64,000 nt of DNA from Nageia nagi (taxonomy: Eukaryota; Pinophyta): NCBI GenBank assembly GCA_050084985.1, contig JBITNC010000001.1, positions 129,332,001-129,396,000 of the forward strand. Direction: 5' to 3'. This document shows, piece by piece, positions 33,429 to 44,265 of this stretch. The notes under the pieces were generated by a model that was given only the letters and a program-made list of their open reading frames with translations, did not search any database and was not told where the DNA came from. Each line of letters opens with the position of its first letter. Position 1 is the stretch's first letter. The position numbers and the translations under genes are program-made.

Positions 33429-35696
33429 ATGGCCCTACCGATCACACACTAAGATGGACATAGAGCTACCTTGGTGGCTGATTCTCCTACTGGTCATCAG
33501 GTACATTGCATCTCCTACCTCTTCCTTGCTATGCTTTTGCTTGTTTTTAGATTTTAGCTGCCTATACACTAGTTTTTCAAATTGCCCCTAGGGTTTTCCT
33601 ATTGAATGCCCTAGCCTTTCATTTTTCCCTTTTCACTCTATTTTTTCAAATTTCTGGTATCATGGCTACACTATGCTTATCCGTACGAACTTGTACCCCG
33701 AATTTCATTGACCTTCGTGCATGAAAATAGGACCGTTGGCGGTCCTTTCTACCCTAGTTTGGACCGTGGGTGGTCCTTTTCACCTGCTCTAGACTGTGGG
33801 TGGTCCTCTTTACCAGTACTATGTTTTACTATTTGTGTTTTATATCTTGATACTGACTTGCCTTTTGTCATTCTTTTCTTACAGAATCATGCATACCTTA
33901 TGCGACCATCAGGCAAGAGTGCCACCTTCACCACTGCCCAACAGTGGCCATAAACTAATGCAACCTGGAGCATTCTAGAGGACATTTCATTCAGCTACCT
34001 TGCATTTTCTAACTATGTGTTTCATGACCGCAACATGCTGACAGCTTTGATAGAGAGGTGGGATCCAAACTCCAACACCTTTCACCTTCCAACTGGTGAG
34101 ATTACAGTGACCCTAGAGGATATCTACAGGATCACTAGACTTCCTATCAGGGGGAGGCTAGTGAACATGATTCCTATTCTAAGCCTGGAACAGGTAGAGG
34201 TATGGGCTACATGGCTAACGGGGTTAGACGAAGTAAATCACAGGAAGAGGGGTGTGTCCCTAGTGAGACATGTGTTAGAGTATCCTCCAGCACGAGGTGA
34301 CCTACGGATGAGACTCCTCATTGCCTACCTTTTGGATGCTATTGTCTACCTAGACAAGAGTAGTGAGACCTTTCCTATGGGCATGGTTCCTATCATTCAA
34401 GACATGGTGACACATAGGCAGCGATATGCATGGTGCCCTGTAATACTAGCACAACTCTATCATGACCTCCATGACTTTGCAGAGGTGGAGAGAGGGGGGA
34501 GATAGGTGGCTCATTCTATGATACTGCAGGTCTAGGCATATGATCACATCATCATCTCTAGACTGATGACGTTGCCCCTAGATCAGCCAGATGATGTACC
34601 CACCTGGCAATGGTGGGCGATGATAGAGGGACCCAATTTTCCTAGTGTGGACCTAGAGGGATGGTAGGTACAGTTTGACCTACTACAGGAGGTGCAGATA
34701 TACTAGCATCCCTATCAGGGAGTTGTGTTGGAGTGGGAGGATGACATACAGGAGATGGCATGGGTGAGACACCCTACATACCTACAGGCATGTAGGGCAC
34801 TAGTGGAGCTGTACAAGCCAGAGTAGGTATTCCATTAGTTCAGCCTCCAGCAGGGCATACTGGATGATTGTAAGATAGTGGTTCGCTACTACCGTAGCAA
34901 GCATCTTCCAGAGGACTATGAGCCAGTACCTGACTGGGATTTAGATTGGGAGTCCCCTAGCGAGGACTCTGACCATGGGGTCGATGATGACATAGATGGA
35001 CCTAATCACACAGAGGACTACCTAGATTGGTGGAGGATGCATTGTCCTCACCACATAGGCATTCATGATGCTAACCCGGGTGATGATGCATGGGAGGATG
35101 AAGACACAGGAGACATACAGACCGGATGGGATGCTCCCTTTACAGTGGGAGGGTGGGGAGGAGAGAGTAGCCTGACATATGCTTGTGACACGTCTCTAGA
35201 TGCAGGTCATGATGATAATGAGGAGTCTGATCCAGACCAGGATGAGTATGAACCTGAGTATGAGATGGATACAGATTGGGAGGAGGAAGACTATGATGAA
35301 GATGATGATGGTAACTTATTTTCTCTTTTTACTTTACTTTGACTTTTTGCCTTTCATGATATGCAAGGGGCTAACACGATATGTTTATGCTATGTCATAG
35401 ATCCTAAGGTTAAGATGGCTAAGCTGTGTGGTCAAATCGGTCAGAAGGATGAGGAGATTAGAGAGCTACAAGGTCGTCTATGGTTCAGAGGAGGGGATTA
35501 TACTGATATCTACCAGGACTTATAGGCAGCCAACAAGGAGATCAAGACCCTCTATGAGCAGCTTTGCCAGGCTGAGAGACAAATTGGTGAGGAGAAGGCA
35601 CACATAGAGAAGTACAAGGCACGGTGCAGGGGTGGTACATCTAGTAGGGCTACTAGCTCTAGTGTAGGGGAAGGGGGGTCTAGTAGGAGATTCTAG
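33429..35696 (+). pseudogene. Plant mobile domain (PMD) gene, three exons, antisense inside element E
   Basis: Proposed exons are 33429-33500, 33885-35310 and 35401-35696. Intron 1 runs from CAG|GTACATTG to TTCTTTTCTTACAG, intron 2 from G|GTAACTT to TATGTCATAG. Exon lengths sum to 1794 nt (598 codons) in one frame, which supports the model. Around residues 85-115 is NTFHLPTGEITVTLEDIY followed by RITRLPIRG, the signature of the plant mobile domain (PF10536; MAIN/MAIL-like proteins, also found in transposons). Exon 2 ends in an acidic D/E-rich stretch and exon 3 looks coiled-coil (KDEEIRELQGRL, then ERQIGEEKAHIEKYKA). Nine premature stops, all TAA or TAG (33450, 33951, 34503, 34533, 34665, 34704, 34824, 34836, 35523), and no frameshift. 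Host PMD proteins act in silencing and genome stability; the role here is unknown. Confidence 0.8.
33730..33806. repeat. Three GGACC/GGTCC dyads in intron 1 of the PMD gene
   Basis: GGACCGTTGGCGGTCC (33730-33745), GGACCGTGGGTGGTCC (33761-33776) and a degenerate AGACTGTGGGTGGTCC (33791-33806), about 30 bp apart. The same dyad occurs in both LTRs and at 35932-35947. Confidence 0.8.
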
Positions 35697-36189
35697 ATCA
35701 TTCTATGTAATCTCATCCAGTTGTATTGTAAACAAAAACATTTTGATCATGATATATATAAAACACAAATTTTGGTACCTAATTTGCTTTTGTACATGTA
35801 TCTGTGATGAATGAATTTGATGTTCTATGATCCTTGAGAATGAACACCAACGACACGACCTGAAATTCTAACTTCCCACACTGCGGGAGTAATCGGTACC
35901 TTTTGCTTTCCTCTATTTTTCCACTAAAAGAGGACCGTTGGTGGTCCTATTATCATGACATACAACACTAGCACTCCTGTTACGACATCATGAAGCCCTC
36001 CAATCTTGACCATGACGTCCGTTAGTGACCTAAACCAACTGCTAGCTTTTCTCTTCTTTTTTTTTATATATATAAATTTTGGTCTAGCAAATGATACCTC
36101 TAGAGGGCCTAGAGCTCCCACTGGTGCTAGCCTCATTCTGTCATCCCTCTGATTGTCTTTCTGATATCTTGATTCCTTTTGTCATGTGC
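35697..36189. other. Junction between the PMD gene 3' end and truncated gag-pol in element E
   Basis: Holds the likely 3' untranslated region of the PMD gene (plus strand), one GGACCG-TTGG-TGGTCC dyad (35932-35947) and, on the minus strand, the end of the post-gag linker. Protease, RT, RNase H and integrase should lie here and are absent. Confidence 0.6.
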
Positions 36190-38255
36190 CCCTAGGTAAA
36201 TAGTATTCCAGTATTATGTTGTGGCATAGGGTTCTTATATATCCCCAACTTTTCGTTATCTATGTGTACTAGAGCCTTCTTCTTTTCTTCCGGCTTGTTG
36301 AATGAGATAGCCTTCTTATCCACTAAATCTTGAATAACATCTCTGAATTTTCAACATTCACATGTTTTATGGCCATGACCCCTATGATATCTACAAAACC
36401 CTCCTGTAGTTCTTGTGTTTCTTTGATTTATTGGTGGTAACTGGATCAAACCTCTTTGCTCCAATGATTGCAACAACTCATCATGATCTTCGATAACTTT
36501 AGCATATACTCTAGGGGTCCTTTGTTTTGTAAGTTCTTACAACTCTTTATTTACTACAACTGTAGCTATCACTTTGGCTGGTATTGGTTTTTCATCTTTC
36601 TTATGCCCCCATAAACTAATTTTCATCAAGTGTCTCTCTTTTTGAATCATGGATAAGATCATTTCTGCAAGGGGTTGTTCTAGATAGTTGAAAAATTCGA
36701 GCAGTACCTCATCTCTTAATGACTTTATCAACATTTGTTTCAACTCTTTTTCACTTAGCACTATGTATGTAGCCATTTTTTTCCAAGCTACTACAAACTC
36801 TTCAAATGATTGACTCTTCCCTTGTCTCATTCTAGCCAAATCCATGATAGCAGGTTTTTTCTTTATGTTGTACTGATACTGATCCAAGAATTCTTGTTTT
36901 AACTATCTATAGCTGGTAATACTTTGGTCCTTTAAGTCATAAAACCATTCTAAAGCTTCTTCCCCTAAACTGAGCTGAAATAACCTGGCTAACATGTCCT
37001 CATCTTGAAGGTGTCGATATGCTACCTCTTCGAAAATTGTGATGTGCATCCTTGGATCACTTATACCATCATACTTGCTGAATTCGATATCTTTTCCTTC
37101 CCATTTTCTTATTCTGATTCTTATGCAAAGAGGATGATTTTCTGTTAGATATTCATTTGCTTTTTCATCATGTAATAATGTTAACTTTTTGAGCTGCTTG
37201 GACATTACTTGAAGCTGGGCCATTCTTAGTTCTGCTATTTCTTTTTGCCTTTGTTTTTTTGTGTCTTCCTGATCCAACTTCTCTTTTGGGGTTTTACACC
37301 CTCCTATCTCTTCTTCTTTCTCATAATCTGATGCTCCTGGGGCAAATCTTAAATTTTGTTCCCTCCATTCCTGTACTAGCTACATTTCTAGTTCTCTTAT
37401 AATGATCTCTTTTGTGCATGATTGCAATTTCTGATAAGACCCTGTGCTGATAACCCTTTTTACCTCTGCTTCTTTGATCTCCTTCTCTTGATCTGACCAA
37501 TAGGGATAAGCATCAACCAATCTCTGTGCTATAGAGTCCATTTCAAGTTCTACCCCTAACTCATCATCTAATTCTTCATCAAAATGTATCACTTCCTCTT
37601 CATCTGAATATTCATTATTCATTTCTTTCTGCATTATTGCTTCACAATTTCTATCATATTCAACAAGGGTTAGAGGTAACATAGACTCACACATATTTGT
37701 TTTAATATCCCTAGGAGTGGAAGTTTGTTGGTTAAAGCACGACACATAAAATTTTTCATGATCTTCTATAATAGTCATAGTTGGTTTGATAAAAGATGCT
37801 CTAGTGATTGATGTGAGATTGTTTGTAGTTTTAAATTTCCATAAATAGTGAAAAGAATATGCCGTACTTGTGTCTATAGCAAATTTGTAGAACATCCCAA
37901 AATCTTTCATAAATTGTTGCACTAACCTAAGTTTTTCCTCAGTAAGGTTCTAGCTATTGAATCTATTAGGTCGGTATAGGGTTATTGACAACTCCTCTTC
38001 GAACATTTGGCTAATATTTTCTAGGGTTTCACCATTGGAACTATCATTATCTTCAGAATCACCATGATAGGATTCCTCATCCGGAAGTTTATCTTTAATA
38101 ATCCAAGGAGCACTTTCCTTATTTAGTCTAGCACTTTTTCTAGTTGGCTCTGTTCCTTTCCATGTTTTTCTTTTCCTCTTAGGTGATGATTGAACTAATG
38201 AAGAATAATCTAAAAATTCATCTATATCTTTATGCATTTTTGAATTAAAAAGCAT
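36190..38255 (-). pseudogene. Gypsy-type gag (element E), single frame with nonsense codons only
   Basis: One frame from Met at 38255 to about 36190 (roughly 690 codons). The N-terminus is basic then acidic (KRKRKTWKGTEPTRKSARLN near 38170; EYSDEEEVIHFDEELDDELG near 37600). A Retrotrans_gag-like core lies at 36600-37090 (FSKYDGISDPRMHI; GEEALEWFYDL; FEEFVVAWKKM). A knuckle follows near 36365-36400: FCRYHRGHGHKTC. All open segments share the frame, so in-frame stops are the only visible breaks. The long acidic region before the capsid-like core is unusual for short gypsy gags and fits Tat-lineage elements. Confidence 0.82.
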
Positions 38256-38261
38256 GTTTCA

Positions 38262-38275
38262 CATCGGGTTCACCA
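38262..38275 (-). other. Primer binding site of element E
   Basis: Two bases inside the 5' LTR the minus strand reads TGGTGAACCCGATG, which has the form of a tRNA 3' end complement (TGG first). I do not assign the tRNA; it is not the initiator Met site used by the copia elements here. Confidence 0.6.
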
Positions 38276-38277
38276 AA

Positions 38278-39131
38278 TGTTTACAAATAAAATTGAGCGT
38301 GCAAATAAGTAAATAGGCAAATATCTACAAACTCAATATTATCTGTATTCTAGCTATGGATAGCAATTTATTCTAGATAACAATAGACAACATAACCAAT
38401 TCAGAAGTGTAATTGTACCAACCAAGACTATAATTTGTGTACTTACCTCACGGAACGTACTTGACAATGAAAGACATAGATATTGGCGATGTACTGATGA
38501 TGAGCTACCTTTCCAACAATGTTGTGATCTGCAAGGATGCAAAAAGAGGACCGCAAGCGGTCCGTTTCAATGATATAAGAGCATCGACGATGTTCTTCTA
38601 TTCACAAAGGAGCACCGATGACCTTCGTTTGATAGTTTTGACCTCTCGATTAAGTCCAGAACTTTAATGTAGATGTCTCAGATAGCAGTATGATATCAGA
38701 ATAGATCATAGATGTCAGGATAGCTCGTGTAAGGAAGCACACAAACCATAGCCTTGTAGGTAGTACCAAGAGATACCTTAAGGGGTAGCCACTTACAAGA
38801 CCATACGCGGGATCATGTGTATCCTTGTTATTGTGGAATTACTATTAGATCCCTTATTTATATAGATAATAGATGATACCGCCCATGGGTCGGTGTGCAT
38901 CCACATAAATAAGGTTAATTCACAAGATTCAAGATAAACACACCAATAAACAAGATAATCCATGTAATATTCAAGATAACCCATGCAATATTCAATATAA
39001 TCATTATAAAATTCATATTCAAGACAAACATTGACATTATCACTTTAATACATTCAAGACATATATTTAGGCCAAGCATATTTCATTAATTTATTGATTT
39101 AAAAACATAAATTTATTTTTATGTGTTAACA
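38278..39131 (-). mobile_element. 5' LTR of element E
   Basis: An 854-bp partner of 30252-31105. On the minus strand it has a TATA box TATATAAATA (38865-38874). It carries the dyad GGACCGC-AA-GCGGTCC (38548-38563) with 7-bp arms. In this copy the CCGCCCATGGGCGG palindrome is broken by one inserted base. Confidence 0.92.
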
Positions 39132-39136
39132 TATAC

Positions 39137-39558
39137 CAATTGATAAATTACCATCTCCAAGAGCAAAGATGAACTAGTAGGATTTTTGATAAAAAGGAAG
39201 AGAAGATGCATCCTGAATCAATAGAAAAATGAGATACCATCGAGGAGATATCAAGTAATGAACTAACACCACTAGAATTGTAGGTGAGCCTTGAGGAAGA
39301 GTTCATGATGAATTGGTAGAGATTTCATCATAGCTAACTACTAATGTTATACTGATTAACCACTCACATTCCTAAGAAATGAGGATGAACTATGATTGGA
39401 ATAGGAAGATAAAGACATGATGGATAGAGATTATGGAGTTTGAAGATAGTAATTAAAAGAAATGACTTCGATAATACTCCCCTAAATTTATACTTTTTTT
39501 ACTAAAAATTAGATAAAGGAAGTATCAAGGAAAATATTTGGTTTTAATTTGGGGAGGA
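39137..39558 (+). other. Internal region of element N, right part, with polypurine tract
   Basis: No gene recognised. It ends in TTGGGGAGGA (39549-39558), a clear polypurine tract directly before the 3' LTR. Confidence 0.6.
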
Positions 39559-40115
39559 TGTTAGCTTGGAAATTGATTGCATATTATATTAGAAATCAAT
39601 CAACTAAACTAAGTTAAATGTATTGGTTTGGAGATCAAATTGTATCAATTTGGTGATTGAAACATATCAATTTTATGATTGAATTGTATTAGTTTGAAAG
39701 ATAAATTAAGTTAACTAATCAATATTAAATGAAGCAACACCATGATATCTAATTGACATACCTATTTTGAAGAGGTACTAAGAAGATATAAAGGCAACTT
39801 GAAGAGTTAAGGATAAGAATCATAGCCATCATCATCCATAAATCTCTCATCATCATCAAAGCATACATTGAGTATTGTGATTTGACACATTGAATAAGTT
39901 CTCATCAATATGCCCTTAGGCATGCCAATTGATGACCCATTGTATTATAACATTTTGATATTATTATAATAAAAGTATCTTTTCTAAATATGTGCATTAT
40001 TTCCATTTCCACTATTCTTTATTATTTATGTTATTTAGATATGTTCAATAAATATTCATATGTAGGGAGCACTCACCCCATTAATTGACTTCTTTACCCT
40101 AATATTAAGTCGATC
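39559..40115 (+). mobile_element. 3' LTR of element N
   Basis: TGTTAGCTTGGAAATTGATT to AAGTCGATC, homologous over its whole length to 22505-23040. The following AATAC (40116-40120) is the right target site copy and TAATG (40121-40125) is the left target copy of element B, so B landed 5 bp past the edge of N. Confidence 0.8.
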
Positions 40116-40125
40116 AATACTAATG

Positions 40126-40614
40126 TGAAGGAATTAGACCTACTCTAATCCTCAAGGTCCAAGACTATAAGAAACTCAATCATAAAACATCTAAAGCTAA
40201 TAACACCATTCACATAAGATAACACAAATATAATGTGGTTCCTCCCTCCTTGGGAGTACATCCACAACTAGTTCTCAATTCTCAATCTATGCACCTCTTA
40301 CTACAATTCTCTTTCTCTCCTACACAAACTAGTAGAGTAATCTTACTCCAAAACTTAGTTATGTTACAAGAGGAGAGGCCCTCTATTTATAGCATGAGAG
40401 CACCTCCCTAACCTCCCTTTAACCCAAGGGTAAGGTTAGGGTTACAATAAATGTATCACCTAACTTTAACCTACCAACTAACCCCATGGTAAGGTCAAAG
40501 TCTACATAATAAAGAATTCAATTAATCCCTTAAGGTATCTACATATCCTTTAAGTGATTAATTGAATTTACAAGGAGTTTAGATATTCATAATATTTCAT
40601 TACAAATTCTAACA
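40126..40614 (-). mobile_element. 3' LTR of element B
   Basis: 489 bp; plus strand TGAAGGAATTAGACCTACTC to AAATTCTAACA. The minus-strand polypurine tract AAGGGGGAG (40615-40623) abuts it. Confidence 0.95.
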
Positions 40615-40623
40615 CTCCCCCTT

Positions 40624-41100
40624 AATGCAATATTGGGATAGAGCGTAGAAGAGAGAAGAGAGAGAGTAAGAGAGAGTTCTCCTCCATAGAGATACAAGCG
40701 GAGATGAGAACATTTACATATTTGAGAATCTTTTTGAGAACTAGTTTGAGACTCACTACATTACCATTTGAAAAAATGGTTTACAATACAATCATTAAAC
40801 ACAACTGGTTTCACTGTACATAGTAGTCGATCAACTTTAAGCTGACATGTGAGTCTCCATGAGCTTGCTTACACAAGGTGAGTAACTTGCATTTCTAAAG
40901 AAGATCTTGCATGCTACAAGCAACTCATGAACAAAATCAGTTAGATGCATCATATATTCAAATAAGAGAATCAAATAATGCCATCTTATAAATAACTGAT
41001 CAATAATGCACTATAAGTCATCACGAAGATGCCAAGCCATCACTCATAGTCACTTGTTGTATATAGACATGTGTTGATTATTAATAGAGCATAAAAATTG
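40624..41100 (-). other. 3' untranslated region of element B, proximal part
   Basis: No coding sequence; purine-rich GAGAGA stretches at 40640-40680. Confidence 0.5.
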
Positions 41101-41515
41101 TACAAGTTTCTCAAGCAGAGCAAACTTACCATAGAGGTATAAAATGTACAACAAGTTCATCACGCAGAGTGAACTTACCATGGAGGTATATTAATTATAT
41201 GCTCAAAAAATTGTACAACAAGTTTCTCATGCAGAGCAAACTTACAACGGAGGTATAAAATGTACAACAAGTTTCTCACGTAGAGCAAACTTACCATGGA
41301 GGTATAAAATGTACAACAAGTTTGTCATGCATAGCAAACTTACCACGGAGGTATAAAATGTACAAGTTGTCACACAGAGCAAACTTACCATGGAGGTATA
41401 AAATGTACAACAAGTTGGTCATGTAGAGCAAACTTACCATGGAGGTATAAAATGTACAAGTTTCTCACGTAGAGTAAACTTACCACAGAGGTATATCATA
41501 ATCAACACACACTAT
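41101..41515. repeat. Tandem repeats of about 48 bp in element B 3' region, eight copies
   Basis: The core AAACTTACCATGGAGGTATA recurs near 41122, 41171, 41238, 41287, 41337, 41381, 41429 and 41476 (spacing 44-50 bp, once 67), each preceded by CAAGTTTCTCACGCAGAGC or a variant. Located between the pol stop and the 3' LTR. Confidence 0.93.
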
Positions 41516-41569
41516 ATAACAACAACAAAAGAGCCTCTTAGAGGTGAAGTTGTCATCACTAACAAAAGT

Positions 41570-44265
41570 TCAAACTTCACTCCCCCTTGAGGACAACTTC
41601 ACCAACCTGAGAGAATCCCTAAGCTTGCTGAACAAAGCTTCAGGAAGGGGCTTGGTGAATAAATTAGCGGAGTTTTCAGTAGATGGAAAATACTCCAAGT
41701 GTATGATGTCATCTAGAACCTTCTCCCTGATAAAATGGGCTTGGATTTCCACATGTTTGGTTCTCTGATGGAACATAGGATTCTTAGCCAAAGAGATAGC
41801 CAATTGATTGTCTGAAGAAATAAGAGATGGGCCATTTTGCTTATACCCAATTTCGTTCAGAATATGCCTCAACCAAATAGCTTCTTGGGTAGCAACAGAC
41901 ATGGCTTGATATTCAGCTTTGATGGTAGAAAGAGTCATAGTAGGTTGCTTCTTGAAAGCCCAAGAGATAGCACCTGAACCAATGCTAAACACATATGCAG
42001 AGGTTGATTTTCTATCATCTCTATCTCTCCCATAATCAAAATCTAAGAACCCAGAGAGAACAATTGAGGGCACTTTGGAATACTTAAGAGTAAGATCCTT
42101 TATCCCTACCACATACCTCAAGATTTGCTTAACAACATTGAGGTGTTCAACATATGGTTTTTGCATGAATCGTGCCATCAGATTCACTGCAAAGGTAATA
42201 TTAGGTCGAGAGATAGTCAGATACAGAAGACTACTGATCAATTACCTATAAGCTGTAGCATCAGCCAACTAAGAATTTGAGCTCAAAGATACAACAATTC
42301 TAGGAGAAATAGGTATTGCAGCATATCTACACTCCTCCATTCCAAACTTTTGCAAGATGTCTGATATATACTTAGATTGACTAAGATAAGTACAAGCTTT
42401 ATGTTGGTATACTTGCATCCCAAGATAGTAATGCAATAGACCTAAATTAGTCATTTCAAATGTTGCCTTCAGTTTGGATATGCACTCTTGGATGATTTCA
42501 ATATTATTTCCAGTTATGAGAAGATCATCCACATAAAGGAGAATTAAGACCCCATCTTTTTCTTGATTGAGTACATAGAGATCTGATTCAGAGAAGCACT
42601 TGAAAAAACCAATATCTACAAAGAATCCTAAAATTTTCTTATACCATGCTCTAGGTGCTTGCTTAAGTCCATACAAAGACTTCTTTAGCTTGCACACAAA
42701 AGACTCTTTACCTTCTAGAATAAATCCTTCTGGTTGATTCATGTAGATTTCTACATCCAAGTCACCATTGAGAAATGCACTCTTGACATCAAGTTGGAAA
42801 ACTTTCCATCCTTGAGCTGCAAAAAGAGCAAGGATTATCCTTACAGTAGGCATCTTGGTGATAGGAGCAAAGGTTTCCTCATAATCAATACCATATTTCT
42901 AAGCAAATCCTTTGGCCACTAACCTTGCTTTGTATTTTTCAATTTCTCCATCAGAATTGTACTTGACCTTGTATATCCATTTATTTCTAATCACATTTTT
43001 CTCATTGGGATAAGGAACCAAATCCCAAGTTTCATTTTTCATGAGCACCTCATACTCAACTTTCATAGCTTCCATCCAACACTCTTGCTTGGAAGCTTCT
43101 TTGAAGGTTGATGGCTCATTTGTATTATCAATTTTGGTAAATAAAGATTTATTCAAGGTCATACTTCTTGTAATTCTCTGAGTTGGAGAATTTTGCTCTT
43201 GTGGTGACTTCCCTACATGATCATCCAACTAGTTAGGTGCAGGCGAAGAATCATTTGAATTAGACACCTCAGCATGAGAAGTTGTATCCTCAGGAAGTTC
43301 ATTGAACTTGACATCCCTAGAAACAAAGACTATTTTATGGGATGAGGAGTAGAGCCTGTAACCTCTATGCTGATTATCATACCCCACAAAGATGCATTTT
43401 TCTGATCTTTTATCCAACTTCTTTCTTTTCTCTGAGGTAATGAAGCAAATGCATCACAACCGAAGACCCTAAAGTGTGAGATGTTAGGTTTCTTTCCTGT
43501 CCATGCTTCATACGGAGTTTTACCTTCAACTGCTTTAGTAGGACACCTATTTAGGGTGTGAATAGTAGTGTGAATAGCTTCACCCCATAAGAAACTAGGA
43601 AGGTTACCCAACATGCATCTTGCCATTTCCATAATGGTTCAATTCTTCCTTTCAGCAACTCCATTTTGTTGAGGGGTGTAAGGGATTGTGAATTACTGCT
43701 TGATCCCATGTTTAACACAATAGTTATTAAACTCATTACTATTATACTCACCCCCATTATCAGATCTCAGCATCTTGATCTTAAAATCAGTTTAATTTTC
43801 AACAAGAGCCTTGAAGTCTTTAAACTTGTCAAAAGTTTGATCCTTGTGCTCAAGTAGATAACCAAATGTCATCCTACTGAAGTCATCAATGAAGGTCAGA
43901 ACATAAGAAGCTCCACCTAGAGACTTAGTCTGAAATGGACCCATCAAATCTGAATGCACAAGCTGAAGAGGATGAGTAGCCCGAGTTGCCTTATCTTTTT
44001 CAAACTTTTGCCTATTCATCTTTCCTAGAATGCACCTTTCACAGAGACCAATTGTGGGTGAAATATTAGGTAAACCTTCCACAAGTTCTTGATTTTTCAT
44101 ATCTTGAATACTCTTGTGGTTAAGTTGCCCTAATCATTGATGCCAAAGATTACCCTTTGAACAAACATTTGTAGCAAGACACATCTTTGAAGGAACTTGA
44201 TCCACAATATAAAGGTCATCCTTTACTGATCCTTTCATCAAGGTGGCAAGTCCTTTCTTGACACA
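41570..44265 (-). pseudogene. Ty1/copia pol of element B: integrase, RT, RNase H
   Basis: Integrase: ERCILGKMNRQKF near 44010 with core blocks LQLVHSDLMGPF and YVLTFIDDFSRMTFGYL. RT: NKWIYKVKYNSDGEIEKYKA near 42950, LYGLKQAPRAWY near 42650, and intact catalytic LLYVDDLLITG near 42510. RNase H: ISWAFKKQPTMTLSTIKAEY near 41930, KHVEIQAHFIREKV near 41720, ending at 41570. Apart from one 1-bp deletion near 43442 each half is a single frame. Stops (44134, 43792, 43693, 43639, 43229, 42899, 42269, 42242) all fit CAA, CAG or CGA changed by one C-to-T. Confidence 0.92.

Larger units (their letters stand above)
30252..39131 (-). mobile_element. Gypsy-type gag-only LTR retrotransposon carrying an antisense PMD gene (element E)
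   Basis: The element is 8880 bp, flanked by perfect TATAC duplications (30247-30251 and 39132-39136), with LTRs of 854 bp each that differ at about 38 positions, nearly all transitions. It reads on the minus strand: 5' LTR (38278-39131), primer binding site, gag (36190-38255), no pol, an antisense three-exon gene (33429-35696), tandem arrays (31551-33048), polypurine tract and 3' LTR. Gag with a CX2H-type knuckle, an antisense extra gene and 3' tandem repeats together resemble the Tat/Ogre lineage of Ty3/gypsy. With no protease, RT or integrase it must have depended on enzymes supplied in trans. Confidence 0.88.
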
